Source: Leclercia sp. S52 (GTDB lineage: Bacteria; Pseudomonadota; Gammaproteobacteria; Enterobacterales; Enterobacteriaceae). Taken from it: a stretch of 64,000 nt of DNA. The notes beneath the pieces were generated by a model that saw nothing but the letters and a program-made list of their open reading frames with translations, searched no databases and was not told the origin of the DNA. Numbering within the stretch: position 1 is the first letter of the stretch; every line of letters starts with the position of its first letter. Both the position numbers and the translations under genes were made by a program. Of this stretch, positions 1-9,405 are shown one piece after another. Location: contig NZ_CP152474.1 of NCBI RefSeq assembly GCF_039727615.1, positions 3,534,001-3,598,000 on the forward strand. Reading direction: 5' to 3'.

Positions 1-1302
1 CAGGAAATTGGCCAGGTGTGGATTAGCGGAGAGATCTCTAATTTCACCCAGCCGGCATCCGGTCACTGGTACTTCACCCTGAAGGACAATACCGCTCAGG
101 TGCGCTGCGCGATGTTCCGCAACAGCAACCGTCGGGTCACCTTCCGGCCGCAGCACGGCCAGCAGGTTCTGGTTCGCGCCAGTATCACCCTGTACGAGCC
201 GCGCGGTGATTACCAGATTATCGTCGAGAGTATGCAGCCTGCGGGTGAAGGACTTCTCCAGCAGAAATACGAGCAGCTGAAAGCCACGCTTTCGGCAGAA
301 GGTCTGTTCGATCAGCAGTACAAAAAACCGCTTCCCTCCCCTGCCCACTGCGTGGGGGTGATCACGTCGAAAACCGGTGCCGCGCTGCATGACATCCTGC
401 ACGTGCTGAACCGCCGCGACCCTTCCCTGCCGGTCATCATCTACCCGACCGCGGTGCAGGGGGACGATGCGCCCGGGCAGATTGTTCGCGCCATTCAGTT
501 GGCTAACGCCCGTCAGGAGTGTGATGTTTTGATTGTCGGACGCGGAGGCGGTTCGCTGGAAGATCTGTGGAGCTTTAACGACGAACGCGTGGCGCGGGCG
601 ATTTTTGCCAGCCAGATCCCGGTGGTCAGCGCCGTCGGGCACGAAACCGACGTCACTATCGCCGATTTTGTTGCCGACCTGCGGGCACCGACGCCGTCTG
701 CCGCGGCAGAAGTGGTGAGCCGTAACCAGCTCGAACTGCTGCGCCAGATGCAAAACGGCCAGCAGCGCCTCGAGATGGCGATGGACTACTTCCTCGCCAA
801 CCGCACCCGTCGTTTTACCCAGCTTCATCATCGCCTGCAGCAGCAGCACCCGCAGCTGCGTCTGGCGCGACAGCAGACCGTGCTGGAGCGTCTGCGCCAG
901 CGGATGAACCTTGCGGTGGACAATCAGCTCAAGCGCGCGGTACAGCGCCAGCAGCGCACGACCCAGCGCCTGAATCAGCACAACCCGCAGCCGCGCATTT
1001 ATCGCGCACAAACGCGTATCCAGCAGCTGGAATATCGCCTCGCGGAGAACCTGCGCGCACGGCTAAGCAGTACCCGGGAACGCTTCGGTAACGCGGTCAC
1101 CCATCTGGAAGCCGTCAGCCCGCTCTCGACGCTGGCGCGCGGCTACAGCGTGACCACCGCGACCGATGGCCAGGTGCTGAAGCAGACCAAACAGGTCAAA
1201 GCCGGGGATGTCCTCACCACCCGCCTGTCAGACGGCTGGGTGGAAAGCGAAGTGAAAGGCGTGACGCCGGTGAAGAAAACCCGCGCCCGCAAAAAGGCCT
1301 GA
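1..1302 (+). CDS. xseA: Exodeoxyribonuclease VII large subunit (5' end cut by window)
   Basis: Large, catalytic subunit of exonuclease VII, which with XseB degrades single-stranded DNA in both directions in the cytoplasm. The reading frame is open from the first base of the window, so the true start (about 25 residues further upstream in E. coli) is missing; the GTG at 16 is not the start. The visible protein begins in the N-terminal OB-fold (motif WISGEISNF), continues through the catalytic core with [15 protein letters not shown], the glycine-rich [12 protein letters not shown] and [28 protein letters not shown], then a long Gln/Arg-rich coiled-coil stretch, and ends in the conserved [10 protein letters not shown] segment and a basic Lys/Arg tail. 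Near-identity with E. coli XseA over the whole visible length makes the call secure. Confidence 0.97.
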   Translation, partial: QEIGQVWISGEISNFTQPASGHWYFTLKDNTAQVRCAMFRNSNRRVTFRPQHGQQVLVRASITLYEPRGDYQIIVESMQPAGEGLLQQKYEQLKATLSAEGLFDQQYKKPLPSPAHCVGVITSKTGAALHDILHVLNRRDPSLPVIIYPTAVQGDDAPGQIVRAIQLANARQECDVLIVGRGGGSLEDLWSFNDERVARAIFASQIPVVSAVGHETDVTIADFVADLRAPTPSAAAEVVSRNQLELLRQMQNGQQRLEMAMDYFLANRTRRFTQLHHRLQQQHPQLRLARQQTVLERLRQRMNLAVDNQLKRAVQRQQRTTQRLNQHNPQPRIYRAQTRIQQLEYRLAENLRARLSSTRERFGNAVTHLEAVSPLSTLARGYSVTTATDGQVLKQTKQVKAGDVLTTRLSDGWVESEVKGVTPVKKTRARKKA

Positions 1303-1315
1303 CACGCGTCAGGCC
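1296..1315 (+). terminator. Hairpin overlapping the xseA stop codon
   Basis: Perfect inverted repeat, 8-bp arms GGCCTGAC/GTCAGGCC around an ACGC loop. The left arm contains the last xseA codon and its TGA stop. An A5 run precedes it and only a short T-stretch follows, so it is a weak or Rho-assisted terminator candidate separating xseA from the protease operon. Confidence 0.5.
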
Positions 1316-1403
1316 GCGATTTGTCCGACTTACCTGCCGTTTTGCTGTTATGACTTACACTTAAGTTGTTGCTTTTTCGGCATTGCCATAACAGGAGAGT
1401 CGC

Positions 1404-2423
1404 ATGACCCGAACTTATAGCGTGATCCCGCCGTATATTCTTCGTCGTATTATTGAAAGTGGCTCTGAGCCCCAGCAGCGCTGCGCCCGCCAGACGCTGA
1501 CGCATGTACAAACGCTGATGGCACATATGCCAGGTAAACCCGCTGCGCCGCACGTTAATAAAGCCGGGCAGCTGGAGCGCGATATTTATGATGCCAAACA
1601 GACCCAGGAACTGCCGGGCACTCAGGTGCGTTATGAGGGACAGCCGTCAAATGGGGATATTGCTGTCGATGAAGCCTATGATTATTTAGGTATCACCCAT
1701 GATTTTTTCTGGAAAAATTATCATCGCGACTCGCTGGATAACAAAGGGCTGATACTGACGGGCACCGTTCATTATGGGCGGGAATATCAGAACGCTTTCT
1801 GGAATGGTCAGCAGATGGTATTTGGCGATGGTGACGGCGAGATATTTAACCGCTTCACTATTGCCATTGACGTTGTGGCACATGAACTTAGCCATGGGGT
1901 GACCGAAACCGAAGCCGGGCTTATCTACTTTGAACAATCGGGTGCGCTGAATGAGTCGTTATCTGACGTTTTCGGCTCGCTGGTGAAACAGTATCACCTG
2001 AAGCAAACGGCCGACAAAGCCGACTGGCTGATTGGCGAAGGGCTGCTGGCTGAAGGGATTAATGGCAAAGGGCTGCGATCGATGTCAGAACCTGGAACCG
2101 CCTATGACGATCCCCTGCTCGGCAAAGATCCCCAGCCCGGGCATATGAAAGACTTTATCAAAACGCGCGAAGATAACGGCGGCGTGCATCTTAATTCGGG
2201 TATTCCTAATCGCGCGTTTTACCTTGCCGCGACGGCCATTGGCGGCCATGCCTGGGAGAAAGCCGGTTATGCCTGGTATGACACGGTTTGCGATCGCCAG
2301 CTGGCGCAAGATGCAGATTTTGACGCCTTTGCGAAACTGACGGTGGCACACGGTGAAAAGCGATCGGGTGGCAACGTCGCAGCAGCCATTGAGCAAGCCT
2401 GGAAACAGGTGGGAGTGTTGTAA
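1404..2423 (+). CDS. M4-family (thermolysin-like) metallopeptidase, protealysin type
   Basis: Zinc metalloprotease of peptidase family M4. HELSH at residues 160-164 supplies the two zinc His and the catalytic Glu; NESLSD with Glu184 gives the third zinc ligand; GGVHLNSGIPN with His262 is the conserved transition-state His. The 339-aa length and the short N-terminal propeptide with an early IPPYIL motif fit protealysin/grimelysin of Serratia rather than long-propeptide thermolysins. No signal peptide is visible, as in protealysin, so the site of action is uncertain (cytoplasmic storage with later release is inferred from the family). ATG at 1404 is preceded by AGGAGAG. The stop codon abuts the start of the inhibitor gene, indicating a two-gene operon. 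It is absent from E. coli K-12 at this position and so is accessory. Confidence 0.93.
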   Translation: MTRTYSVIPPYILRRIIESGSEPQQRCARQTLTHVQTLMAHMPGKPAAPHVNKAGQLERDIYDAKQTQELPGTQVRYEGQPSNGDIAVDEAYDYLGITHDFFWKNYHRDSLDNKGLILTGTVHYGREYQNAFWNGQQMVFGDGDGEIFNRFTIAIDVVAHELSHGVTETEAGLIYFEQSGALNESLSDVFGSLVKQYHLKQTADKADWLIGEGLLAEGINGKGLRSMSEPGTAYDDPLLGKDPQPGHMKDFIKTREDNGGVHLNSGIPNRAFYLAATAIGGHAWEKAGYAWYDTVCDRQLAQDADFDAFAKLTVAHGEKRSGGNVAAAIEQAWKQVGVL

Positions 2424-2774
2424 ATGCAGGTTCCGGAACTGACGGATGACGCGGTGGTCGAGCTGGCCCGTGAAGGCGGCGTGGCCTATATTCCCCATCT
2501 CAGCGGCTTACGGCGAATCGCGCTCTCGACGCTTAACAGCGCGCAGCGCCAGCGCGTGGTGAATATACTGGAGCAGGCTATTCCGCGGGGAGAGCCGCCC
2601 GGCCAGCGGTCGTCACCCGGTGGCGGCGACCAGCGCTATTTTCGCATCCAGATAATATGGACCCGGCACAATCAGGCGCAATACACCGACATTATTGTGC
2701 TGGTTCCCGAACAGGAAGCGCCAGAGTCGCTGATCGAGCTCTGGCAAAAAGGCGAAGGCTGCGTATGCGATTAA
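2424..2774 (+). CDS. Emfourin-like protealysin inhibitor
   Basis: Small 116-aa protein whose ATG directly follows the protease stop codon with no gap. Its sequence (AREGGVAYIPHLSGLRR near residues 14-30, a central YFRIQIIW strand, and a C-terminal LVPEQEAPESLIELW segment) fits emfourin, the inhibitor encoded next to protealysin genes in Serratia and relatives. By family knowledge it binds the mature M4 enzyme tightly and blocks it inside the cell. No signal peptide or transmembrane segment is seen. Its last 4 bp overlap, tail to tail, with yfgJ. The inhibitory role is inferred from similarity and the strict gene pairing, not shown by the sequence itself. Confidence 0.85.
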   Translation: MQVPELTDDAVVELAREGGVAYIPHLSGLRRIALSTLNSAQRQRVVNILEQAIPRGEPPGQRSSPGGGDQRYFRIQIIWTRHNQAQYTDIIVLVPEQEAPESLIELWQKGEGCVCD

Positions 2775-2992
2775 GCGTCAGCTCTGACGAACTCCACGCG
2801 CTTTTTCGAGATCAGACCGTGGCCGTTCTGGCAGAAATAGTCCACTGCACCGCAGGCTTTTAACACCTGGAGTGGCTGATGGCACTCCGGGCAGCGCGCT
2901 TCCAGTACGATATCTTTGTTGCACGTTTCGCAGTGCGCCACACCGTTTTGCGGTTCAATCTCCGCATGGCAATCCGGGCAGGTAATCGACAT
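2771..2992 (-). CDS. yfgJ: Zinc-ribbon protein YfgJ
   Basis: A 73-aa cytosolic protein with tandem CxxC zinc-ribbon knuckles: CPDC near residue 5, CETC near 21 and CPEC near 34, followed by the family-specific C-terminus LKACGAVDYFCQNGHGLISKKRVEF. The C-terminal half is almost identical to E. coli YfgJ (71 aa). No function is established; zinc binding is inferred from the cysteine pairs. The start at 2992 is preceded by AAAGGAGG at good spacing. Backbone position between xseA and der is conserved, although two accessory genes now separate it from der. It overlaps the emfourin gene by 4 bp, convergently. Confidence 0.93.
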   Translation of the reverse strand: MSITCPDCHAEIEPQNGVAHCETCNKDIVLEARCPECHQPLQVLKACGAVDYFCQNGHGLISKKRVEFVRADA

Positions 2993-3044
2993 GATGCCTC
3001 CTTTGAAGGATATTCAGTTCTGCCCTGATGTTACCACGATGCGT

Positions 3045-4081
3045 TTAGTGGGGGCCACGCAGCTGTTGCTGTAATGTTAGCAGGATTTCCACCTCTTCAA
3101 GCCTGCGCTGCGTCGTGCGGCTCACCTCTTCCGGATCGCGGGCAAACAGGCTCTGCTCACCCAGAATATGCTCCGCCAGGCAGCGCTCATAGATCGTGCC
3201 GCCAAAACGCCAGGAGTGAACCTTATCGCCATCGATCAGCTCAAGCACATCTTCTGCCCCGCGTCGGTCATGGCTGATAATGCGTCCATCCCGCAGATAC
3301 AGCCGCAGCCCTTTTTGCCCGCCGGACGGCCCGGCATATTTGTTAAGCCAGATATCCACCGGCACGCCGCCGAGCAGCCCCTGAAGATGCGCTTCGCCTT
3401 CCGCCGTGGTCAGGTCGCCTCTGGCGATATCGCGCCCCAGACGGTCTCTGGCCTCCACAACCTGCAGGGCTATATCACCGCTTCCTCCCAGATAGCGCAG
3501 CGTTTCGCGCAGCATCGCCAGCACGTGCGTGCCGATATCGAGGATCACCCCCGTCAGGATGACGAAGCGTTCGGGTGTCGGGTTCCCCGGTGGCGAAGTT
3601 GAGCGCGATGGGCTCCCCCCGCCGCGTTAAACCCGCTCGGCTCCTGTAAAAAGCCCTCGATGCGGACGATATCCGAAAAGGTGTTGACCAACCCCAGCTG
3701 CACGAGGTTAATGCGTGCCATCCAGTGATCGAGCGCCAGCACCCGGGCGGCCGCCTCCGGCCTCGCCAGCAGCGTTTTCAGCCTGGCGATTTGGGCAAGT
3801 GTAGCGACCACCGGCTTTTCGACCACAATGCGCGGGATGGAAGACGCCAGCGCCTGCTCAAGCACCTCAAGGTGCTGCAGCGATGCGGTGGTAATAAACA
3901 GCGTATCGGGGGATTGGGCGAGGAGATCGGCAAGCGAAGGACATCGGGTGACGCCATCAAGCGTCTTAGCCGGCTGGATATCAAACCCCAGACAGTGGAG
4001 GGAAGCGCCAAAGGTATGTTGTAGTGCGGGTAAGTAGGCGGTTTCAACCACCGCGCCAAGTCCAACAAACCCAATCTGCAT
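3045..4081 (-). CDS. Gfo/Idh/MocA-family oxidoreductase (two homopolymer frameshifts)
   Basis: NAD(P)-dependent dehydrogenase family. The N-terminal part (from 4081) begins MQIGFVGLGAVVETAYLPAL, a Rossmann dinucleotide-binding turn, and contains the EKPVV motif with the family's conserved Lys near residue 94. The C-terminal alpha/beta domain, containing DIGTHVLAMLRET, lies in another frame. Two +1 shifts break the gene: a C6 run at 3615-3620 and a C5 run at 3548-3552. Removing one base from each joins the frames through AAGEPIALNFATGEP and DGVILDIGTHV, giving about 344 aa, the normal family length. Substrate is unknown. It sits in the same direction just downstream of the POT transporter (62-bp gap), so co-transcription is plausible. 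E. coli has no equivalent here. Confidence 0.8.
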
Positions 4082-4143
4082 ATATCACCTCTGTCGTGGC
4101 AAGGCCGGAGCGTAACCTACGCCCCGGCCAGCTCAGGCGGATA

Positions 4144-5698
4144 TCAGACGTTGGTTACCGGTTTCGGCTCGTTTTTGGTTTGCGCATTTTCCAGCATACG
4201 ACGCACCGGAACAATGAGCACAATCAGAACAGCGGCACAAATCAGCAGCGCGATGGAGCAGCGCGCGAAGAGGTTCGGCAGCAGCTCCAGCTGATCGGCT
4301 TTAACATGGCCGCCAATCAGACCCGCCGCCAGGTTGCCCAGCGCGCTGGCACAGAACCACAGGCCCATCATCTGGCCACGCATTCTTTCCGGCGCCAGCA
4401 ACGTCATCGTCGCCAGACCAATCGGGCTCAGACACAGCTCACCGAGGGTCAGCATCAGGATACTGCCCACCAGCCAGAACGGCGATACCCCCGCTCCACC
4501 GTTGTTGAGGACGTTCTGTGCCGCCAGCATCATCAGGCCAAAGCCCCCCTGCTGCACACAGAATGCCGATCACGAATTTGGTGATGCTGCCCGGACGGAT
4601 GTTGTTGCTCGCCAGCTTCGGCCAGGCCCAGCTAAAGACCGGTGCCAGCAGGATAATAAACAGGGCGTTAATTGACTGGAACCACACCGCCGGGATTTCA
4701 AAATCACCGATCATGCGGTTGGTGTAGTCGTTGGCAAACAGGTTGAACGAGGTCGGCTTTTGTTCAAACGCCGACCAGAAGAAGGCCGCAGAAACCAGCA
4801 GGATAAAGCACACCAGCAGGCGGGCGCGCTCTTTGCGGTTCAGGCCGGCAAACATGAACAGCCAGATGAAGTACAGGGCCACCGAGGCGGCAATCACGTA
4901 CACCAGCACGCTGGCCACCGCGACCGGGTTAATGACAATCACGCCCTGCGCAATCAGGGTGACAATAATCGCCACACCCGCCGCCAGCGCCAGTAACCAG
5001 CCGCCAACGCCATTTTTCTTCACCACCGGACTGTTCCAGGTGGAGTCCAGCCCCACTTCGCTGTCGTAGCGCTTCATCGACGGCACGGCAAACAGGCGGA
5101 AGATGACCAGCGCCACCAGCATGCCGATGCCGCCAATACCAAAGCCCCAGTGCCAGCCGTGGGATTTAATCAGCCAGCCGGAGATCAGCGGCGCGATAAA
5201 CGACCCCATGTTGATGCCCATATAGAACAGCGAGAAGCCGCCGTCACGACGCGCATCGCCCTTTTTATACAGCGTGCCCACCATCACCGAGATACAGGTT
5301 TTGAACAGGCCCGAGCCCAGGACGATAAACATCAGGCCGATAAAGAACAGGTTGTTGCCCATCACCGCCGACAGCGCAATCGACAGGTGGCCGAGGGCAA
5401 TCAGAATTGAGCCGTACCAGACCGCTTTCTGCTGGCCGAGCCAGTTATCCGCCAGCCAGCCGCCCGGCAGCGCGGCCAGGTACATGGTTCCGGCGAAGAT
5501 ACCGACGATAGCGGAGGCATTTTCACGCGCCAGCCCCATGCCGCCGTCATAGACGGTGGCCGCCATAAACAGGATCAGCAGCGGACGAATACCGTAAAAC
5601 GAGAAGCGCTCCCACATCTCCGTGAAGAACAGCGCGCCGAGCGGATAAGGATGGCCGAAGAAAGTTCGGCTTTCGTTTTTATTAACAGAGGATTGCAT
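4144..5698 (-). CDS. POT (PTR2) family proton-dependent peptide transporter (one frameshift)
   Basis: Multi-pass inner-membrane symporter of the POT family, which imports di- and tripeptides with protons. It has the family signature EMWERFSFYG near residue 28, corresponding to the ExxERFxYYG proton-coupling motif, then GGWLADNWLG and the FSLFYMGINMGSFIAP signature. ATG at 5698 is preferred over an upstream ATG at 5737 because GGGAGA lies just before it. A C6 run at 4544-4549 causes a +1 shift; with five C the frames join through CAAGGFGLMMLAAQ to give about 517 aa, normal for POT. The sequence is unlike E. coli DtpD in its N-terminus, so a peptide substrate is a family inference only. It is accessory, inserted between yfgJ and der. 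Confidence 0.85.
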
Positions 5699-5909
5699 AA
5701 TTCTCCCGAGATGATGTGTCGTCGTACTTGTAAACACCGGAAACCCGCCGCCCGGTTAACGTTCAGGTGGCTTTTTTTACATCCGGCGAAATGTTATTTA
5801 ACCATTTGATAACCTAAGGCAACTTTTGTCCAGCCCCCAACCCACCACCAAAAGATGAAAGTTCGACAATCGTCTTATTTCTTAGATTTTATGTTGGATA
5901 AACATGAAT

Positions 5910-5925
5910 AGTGATTGACATCACA
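5910..5925 (-). promoter_or_regulatory. CRP-like binding site upstream of the POT gene
   Basis: Read on the minus strand the site is TGTGATGTCAATCACT, matching the CRP consensus TGTGA-N6-TCACA at nine of ten key positions. It lies about 210 bp upstream of the POT start, within the 301-bp gap 5699-5999 that otherwise holds only the der terminator and AT-rich DNA. Regulation by CRP is inferred; no promoter boxes were confidently placed. Confidence 0.5.
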
Positions 5926-5956
5926 TCAATAATTATTCGTCCCTTTCAGGCATAAA

Positions 5957-5981
5957 AAAACCCGCGACAGGCGCGGGTTTT
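5957..5981 (-). terminator. Bidirectional intrinsic terminator downstream of der
   Basis: Arms AAAACCCGCG and CGCGGGTTTT flank an ACAGG loop, with further A residues on the left, so that on the minus strand the GC stem is followed by a run of seven T. It lies 19 bp after the der stop codon and ends the der transcript. Confidence 0.9.
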
Positions 5982-5999
5982 TCAGCAGAGCAGCAAGGA

Positions 6000-7472
6000 T
6001 TATTTGCTTTTCTTAATGTGTTTAATCAAACGCTTACGCTTACGCATCTGGTTCGGCGTCAGGGTGTTACGCTTGTTAGCAAACGGGTTATCGCCTTCCT
6101 TGAACTGGATACGAATCGGTGTGCCCATTACTTCCAGCGATTTACGGAAGTAGTTCATCAGATAGCGTTTGTAAGAATCCGGCAGATCCTTCACCTGGTT
6201 ACCGTGGATCACCACGATAGGCGGGTTATAACCGCCGGCGTGGGCATATTTCAGCTTCACGCGACGACCACGCACCAGCGGTGGCTGATGGTCTTCTGCC
6301 GCCATGGTCATGATACGGGTCAGCATCGCGGTACCGACACGACGCGTTGAACAGTCATAGGCTTCGCGTACGGACTCAAACAGGTTACCCACGCCGCTGC
6401 CGTGCAGGGCTGAGATGAAGTGGACGCGGGCAAAGTCGATAAAGCCCAGACGGAAGTCCAGCATCTCTTTGACCTGCTCACGCACTTCGTTGCTCAGGCC
6501 GTCCCACTTGTTGACGACGATAACCAGTGAGCGCCCACTGTTAAGGATAAAGCCGAGCAGGGAGAGATCCTGATCGGAGATGCCTTCACGGGCATCGATA
6601 ACCAGCATCACCACGTTGGCGTCTTCAATCGCCTGCAGAGTTTTGATTACCGAGAATTTTTCCACCACATCGGTGATTTTGCCGCGCTTACGCACGCCCG
6701 CGGTGTCGATCAGAACGTATTCACGTTCGTCACGCTGCATCGGGATGTAGATACTGTCGCGGGTGGTGCCCGGCATGTCGTACACCACCACGCGGTCTTC
6801 ACCGAGAATACGGTTAGTAAGCGTTGACTTACCGACGTTTGGACGACCGACGATGGCCAGCTTGATCGGCAGATCCTGCGGGTTGAAGTCGTCTTCCGGC
6901 TCCTCTTCACCCTCTTCGCCTTCTTCGAACTGCGCCCAGTACTCGGCGTCTTCGTCGACCTCTTCCGGCGGGTTGATCTCGTCAACGTACGGCAGCAGCG
7001 CGGTTTCCAGCAGGCTGGTAACGCCACGACCGTGTGAAGCGGCGATCGGGTAGATATCGCCCAGGCCTAATGACCAGAAATCGGCCATCGCCTGATCGGG
7101 ATCGATACCGTCGGTTTTGTTCGCCACCAGGAAGGTAGATTTTTCACGTGAGCGCAGGTGCTTGGCGATGGCAACGTCGGCAGGCATCAGGCCCGCGCGC
7201 GCATCCACCATAAACAGCACGATGTCCGCTTCTTCAATCGCCAGCAGGGATTGTTCCGCCATGCGGGTTTCAACGCCGTCTTCTGTCCCGTCGATACCGC
7301 CGGTATCGATACAGATAAACTCACGACCTTCCACTTCTGCACGACCGTACTTACGGTCACGCGTGAGCCCCGGGAAATCCGCAACCAGCGCATCACGGGT
7401 GCGTGTTAAACGGTTAAAAAGAGTGGATTTTCCAACGTTCGGGCGCCCGACAAGCGCGACCACAGGTACCAT
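6000..7472 (-). CDS. der: Ribosome-associated GTPase Der (EngA)
   Basis: Essential tandem-domain GTPase for 50S ribosomal subunit maturation. Two P-loops are visible: [12 protein letters not shown] near residue 8 and [12 protein letters not shown] near residue 210, each followed by its switch and NKxD motif (NKTDG, NKWDG). An acidic linker rich in Glu separates the two G domains, and the C-terminal KH-like domain ends in a Lys/Arg-rich tail. 490 aa is the expected size. It is the last gene of the bamB-side block here, with its own terminator at 5957-5981. Confidence 0.98.
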   Translation of the reverse strand: MVPVVALVGRPNVGKSTLFNRLTRTRDALVADFPGLTRDRKYGRAEVEGREFICIDTGGIDGTEDGVETRMAEQSLLAIEEADIVLFMVDARAGLMPADVAIAKHLRSREKSTFLVANKTDGIDPDQAMADFWSLGLGDIYPIAASHGRGVTSLLETALLPYVDEINPPEEVDEDAEYWAQFEEGEEGEEEPEDDFNPQDLPIKLAIVGRPNVGKSTLTNRILGEDRVVVYDMPGTTRDSIYIPMQRDEREYVLIDTAGVRKRGKITDVVEKFSVIKTLQAIEDANVVMLVIDAREGISDQDLSLLGFILNSGRSLVIVVNKWDGLSNEVREQVKEMLDFRLGFIDFARVHFISALHGSGVGNLFESVREAYDCSTRRVGTAMLTRIMTMAAEDHQPPLVRGRRVKLKYAHAGGYNPPIVVIHGNQVKDLPDSYKRYLMNYFRKSLEVMGTPIRIQFKEGDNPFANKRNTLTPNQMRKRKRLIKHIKKSK

Positions 7473-7532
7473 GTTTAAAGCCTCATAAAATTCGATATCA
7501 CGTCGCGTTTGCGGCGTTTTTTAAAAAATCAA

Positions 7533-7560
7533 AACGGCCCCTGAAGCAACAGGAGCCGTT
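7533..7560 (-). terminator. Intrinsic terminator downstream of bamB
   Basis: On the minus strand an 11-bp stem (AACGGCTCCTG with CAGGGGCCGTT, one G-T pair) closes a 6-nt loop and is followed by TTGATTTTTT. It lies 22 bp after the bamB stop and before der, so der probably also needs its own promoter or read-through. Confidence 0.8.
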
Positions 7561-7582
7561 GAGTATACTACAACCGCGGTGA

Positions 7583-8761
7583 TTAACGCGTGATCGCGTA
7601 CAGCGTACCGTCTTTTGCCTGGATTAGCAGTTTGCCGTCAGCCACCACCGGCTCGGTCAGGAAACCGGAACCGTCGACTTTTTCCTGGGCGACAAAACGA
7701 CCGTTGCTCGGGTCAATCCAGTGCATGTAACCTTCGCTATCACCCACCACCAGGCTGCCGTTATACAGCGCCGGTGCGGTCAGCAGACGGTGCAGCAGAT
7801 CGCTCTGCGTCCACAGCGTCACGCCGCCATCGGTGCTCAGCGCCAGCAGGCGATCGTTCTGATCGACCAGATAGATGCGGTTGCCATCCACCACAAAATC
7901 ATTCACCGAGCCCAGCTCGCGTTTCCACATCACCTGGCCGCTACGCAGATCCATCGCGGTCAGGTTGCCGTTATAGGCCAGAGCGTAGACAACGCCATTG
8001 ACGATAACCGGCGTGGTATCCACGTCGCTCAGACGGTCGATTTCGGTCGGACCGGTTGCCTGAGAGATACGCTGCTGCCAGATCAGCTGACCCTGCTGCA
8101 TCAATACGGCGCTGACGCGACCGTTATCGCCGCCAACAATGGCCGCACCAAAGGCAGTCGCTGGCGCAGACTCACCGCGCAGGGAGAGCGCAGGCATATC
8201 CAGGTTAACGGTCCACTTCACCGCACCGTCAGATTCATTCAGCGCCTGCAGCTGACCGTTGGCGGTATGCACCAGCACCATGCCGTCGCTGACGACCGGA
8301 CGGGAGAGGGTTTCTCCCGCCACGCGGGTTTGCCAGGCAATGGAACCGTCGCTGGCGTTAAGGGCGTAGACCTGGGCCTTTTCGCTGCCAATGTAGACAT
8401 GGCCACCGGCAACCGTTACGCCACCTGACAGCAGAGCCGGCGTGCGTGACAGCCAGCCGCTTTTTTCTGCCAGATTAATCGACCACACCTCTTTGCCGTC
8501 ATCGGCGTTAACGGCTTTTACTATGCCTTTGCGGTCAGCCGCATAGACAACGCCGTCCGCAGAAGCCGGATGCAGGTTGGAATAGAAGTCGCCAATACCG
8601 TCACCGACGGAGGTGCTCCATGCGGTAGACGGCGCAAACTGGTTTTCAACCGTCGGCAGTGGAGACATGGTGACAACATCTTCTTCGCCGCTGAACAGTG
8701 AACAGCCGCTCAATAACGTAACGGAAAGCAGTCCTGGCAGAAGTAATTTACGCAATTGCAT
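7583..8761 (-). CDS. bamB: Outer-membrane assembly lipoprotein BamB
   Basis: Lipoprotein of the BAM complex that inserts beta-barrel proteins in the outer membrane. The N-terminal signal peptide ends in lipobox LLSGC with the lipidated Cys at residue 20. The mature part is an eight-bladed beta-propeller built from PQQ/WD-like repeats: recurring AxDGKEVW, NASDGSIAWQ, NESDGAVKW and DLRSGQVMW segments. 392 aa equals the family length. It follows yfgM with a 10-bp gap in the conserved yfgM-bamB order. Confidence 0.98.
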   Translation of the reverse strand: MQLRKLLLPGLLSVTLLSGCSLFSGEEDVVTMSPLPTVENQFAPSTAWSTSVGDGIGDFYSNLHPASADGVVYAADRKGIVKAVNADDGKEVWSINLAEKSGWLSRTPALLSGGVTVAGGHVYIGSEKAQVYALNASDGSIAWQTRVAGETLSRPVVSDGMVLVHTANGQLQALNESDGAVKWTVNLDMPALSLRGESAPATAFGAAIVGGDNGRVSAVLMQQGQLIWQQRISQATGPTEIDRLSDVDTTPVIVNGVVYALAYNGNLTAMDLRSGQVMWKRELGSVNDFVVDGNRIYLVDQNDRLLALSTDGGVTLWTQSDLLHRLLTAPALYNGSLVVGDSEGYMHWIDPSNGRFVAQEKVDGSGFLTEPVVADGKLLIQAKDGTLYAITR

Positions 8762-8771
8762 CGGGTCCCTC

Positions 8772-9392
8772 TCAGACGGACAAATTATTTATTTTCATCT
8801 GCATCATTTCGCTCAGCGCTGGTGAGGCGTTGCTTTTCACACCCGCTTCCCATGCGCTGCGCGCGCCTTGTTTGTCACCCTTGCTCAGCAGTGCTTCACC
8901 ACGCAGGTCGGCAACAATCGAGGCAAAACCTTCACCTTTGACAGTGTCGAGGGTTTTCAGCGCTTCGTCGGGCTTCTTCTGCTGCACCTGAATACGGGCA
9001 AGACGCAGATTGATGAGCGCTTTCAGGTTATCGTTACCTGCTGCTGCCAGACCCTGCTGCAGCTGGGCTGCCGCCTTATCCAGTTCGCCTTTATCCACGA
9101 ACTGCTGAGCCACTTCCAGCGACGCCAGCGCGCCATAGGTATTTTTGTTGTCTGCGGCAAATTTCTCTGCCGCCGCCAGGGTTTGCGGACGATCGGCCTG
9201 AATGGCGCTCACGGTATTTTCATACTGTAAGGAGGAGCCACGCGCGGAATCGACCTGATGACTGTTCCAGTAACGCCAGCCCACCAGGGCGCCAACACCT
9301 AAAATGACCCCAACAGCCAGTGCTTTGCCATTTTCAGCAAAGAAGCGTTTAATCGCATCAACCTGGTCGTTTTCGTTCTCGTACATTTCCAC
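8772..9392 (-). CDS. yfgM: Periplasmic chaperone/ancillary SecYEG translocon subunit YfgM
   Basis: Inner-membrane protein with a short cytosolic N-terminus, one transmembrane segment at about residues 22-42 (GKALAVGVILGVGALVGW) and a periplasmic TPR-like domain (KAAAQLQQGLA, ALINLRLARIQ, EALLSKGDKQGARSAWEAG). In E. coli it associates with the Sec translocon and PpiD and modulates RcsB signalling. The start chosen is GTG at 9392 (VEMYENENDQV), as in E. coli, with GGAG upstream; this gives 206 aa, the E. coli length. An in-frame upstream ATG at 9437 lies inside hisS and is not supported. Confidence 0.95.
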   Translation of the reverse strand: MEMYENENDQVDAIKRFFAENGKALAVGVILGVGALVGWRYWNSHQVDSARGSSLQYENTVSAIQADRPQTLAAAEKFAADNKNTYGALASLEVAQQFVDKGELDKAAAQLQQGLAAAGNDNLKALINLRLARIQVQQKKPDEALKTLDTVKGEGFASIVADLRGEALLSKGDKQGARSAWEAGVKSNASPALSEMMQMKINNLSV

Positions 9393-9405
9393 GCAGTCCT
9401 TCTCC

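Noticed and set aside
5699..5999. Search for a small gene in the der-POT gap
   Set aside because: Only the terminator and the CRP-like site were found; no frame with a credible start.
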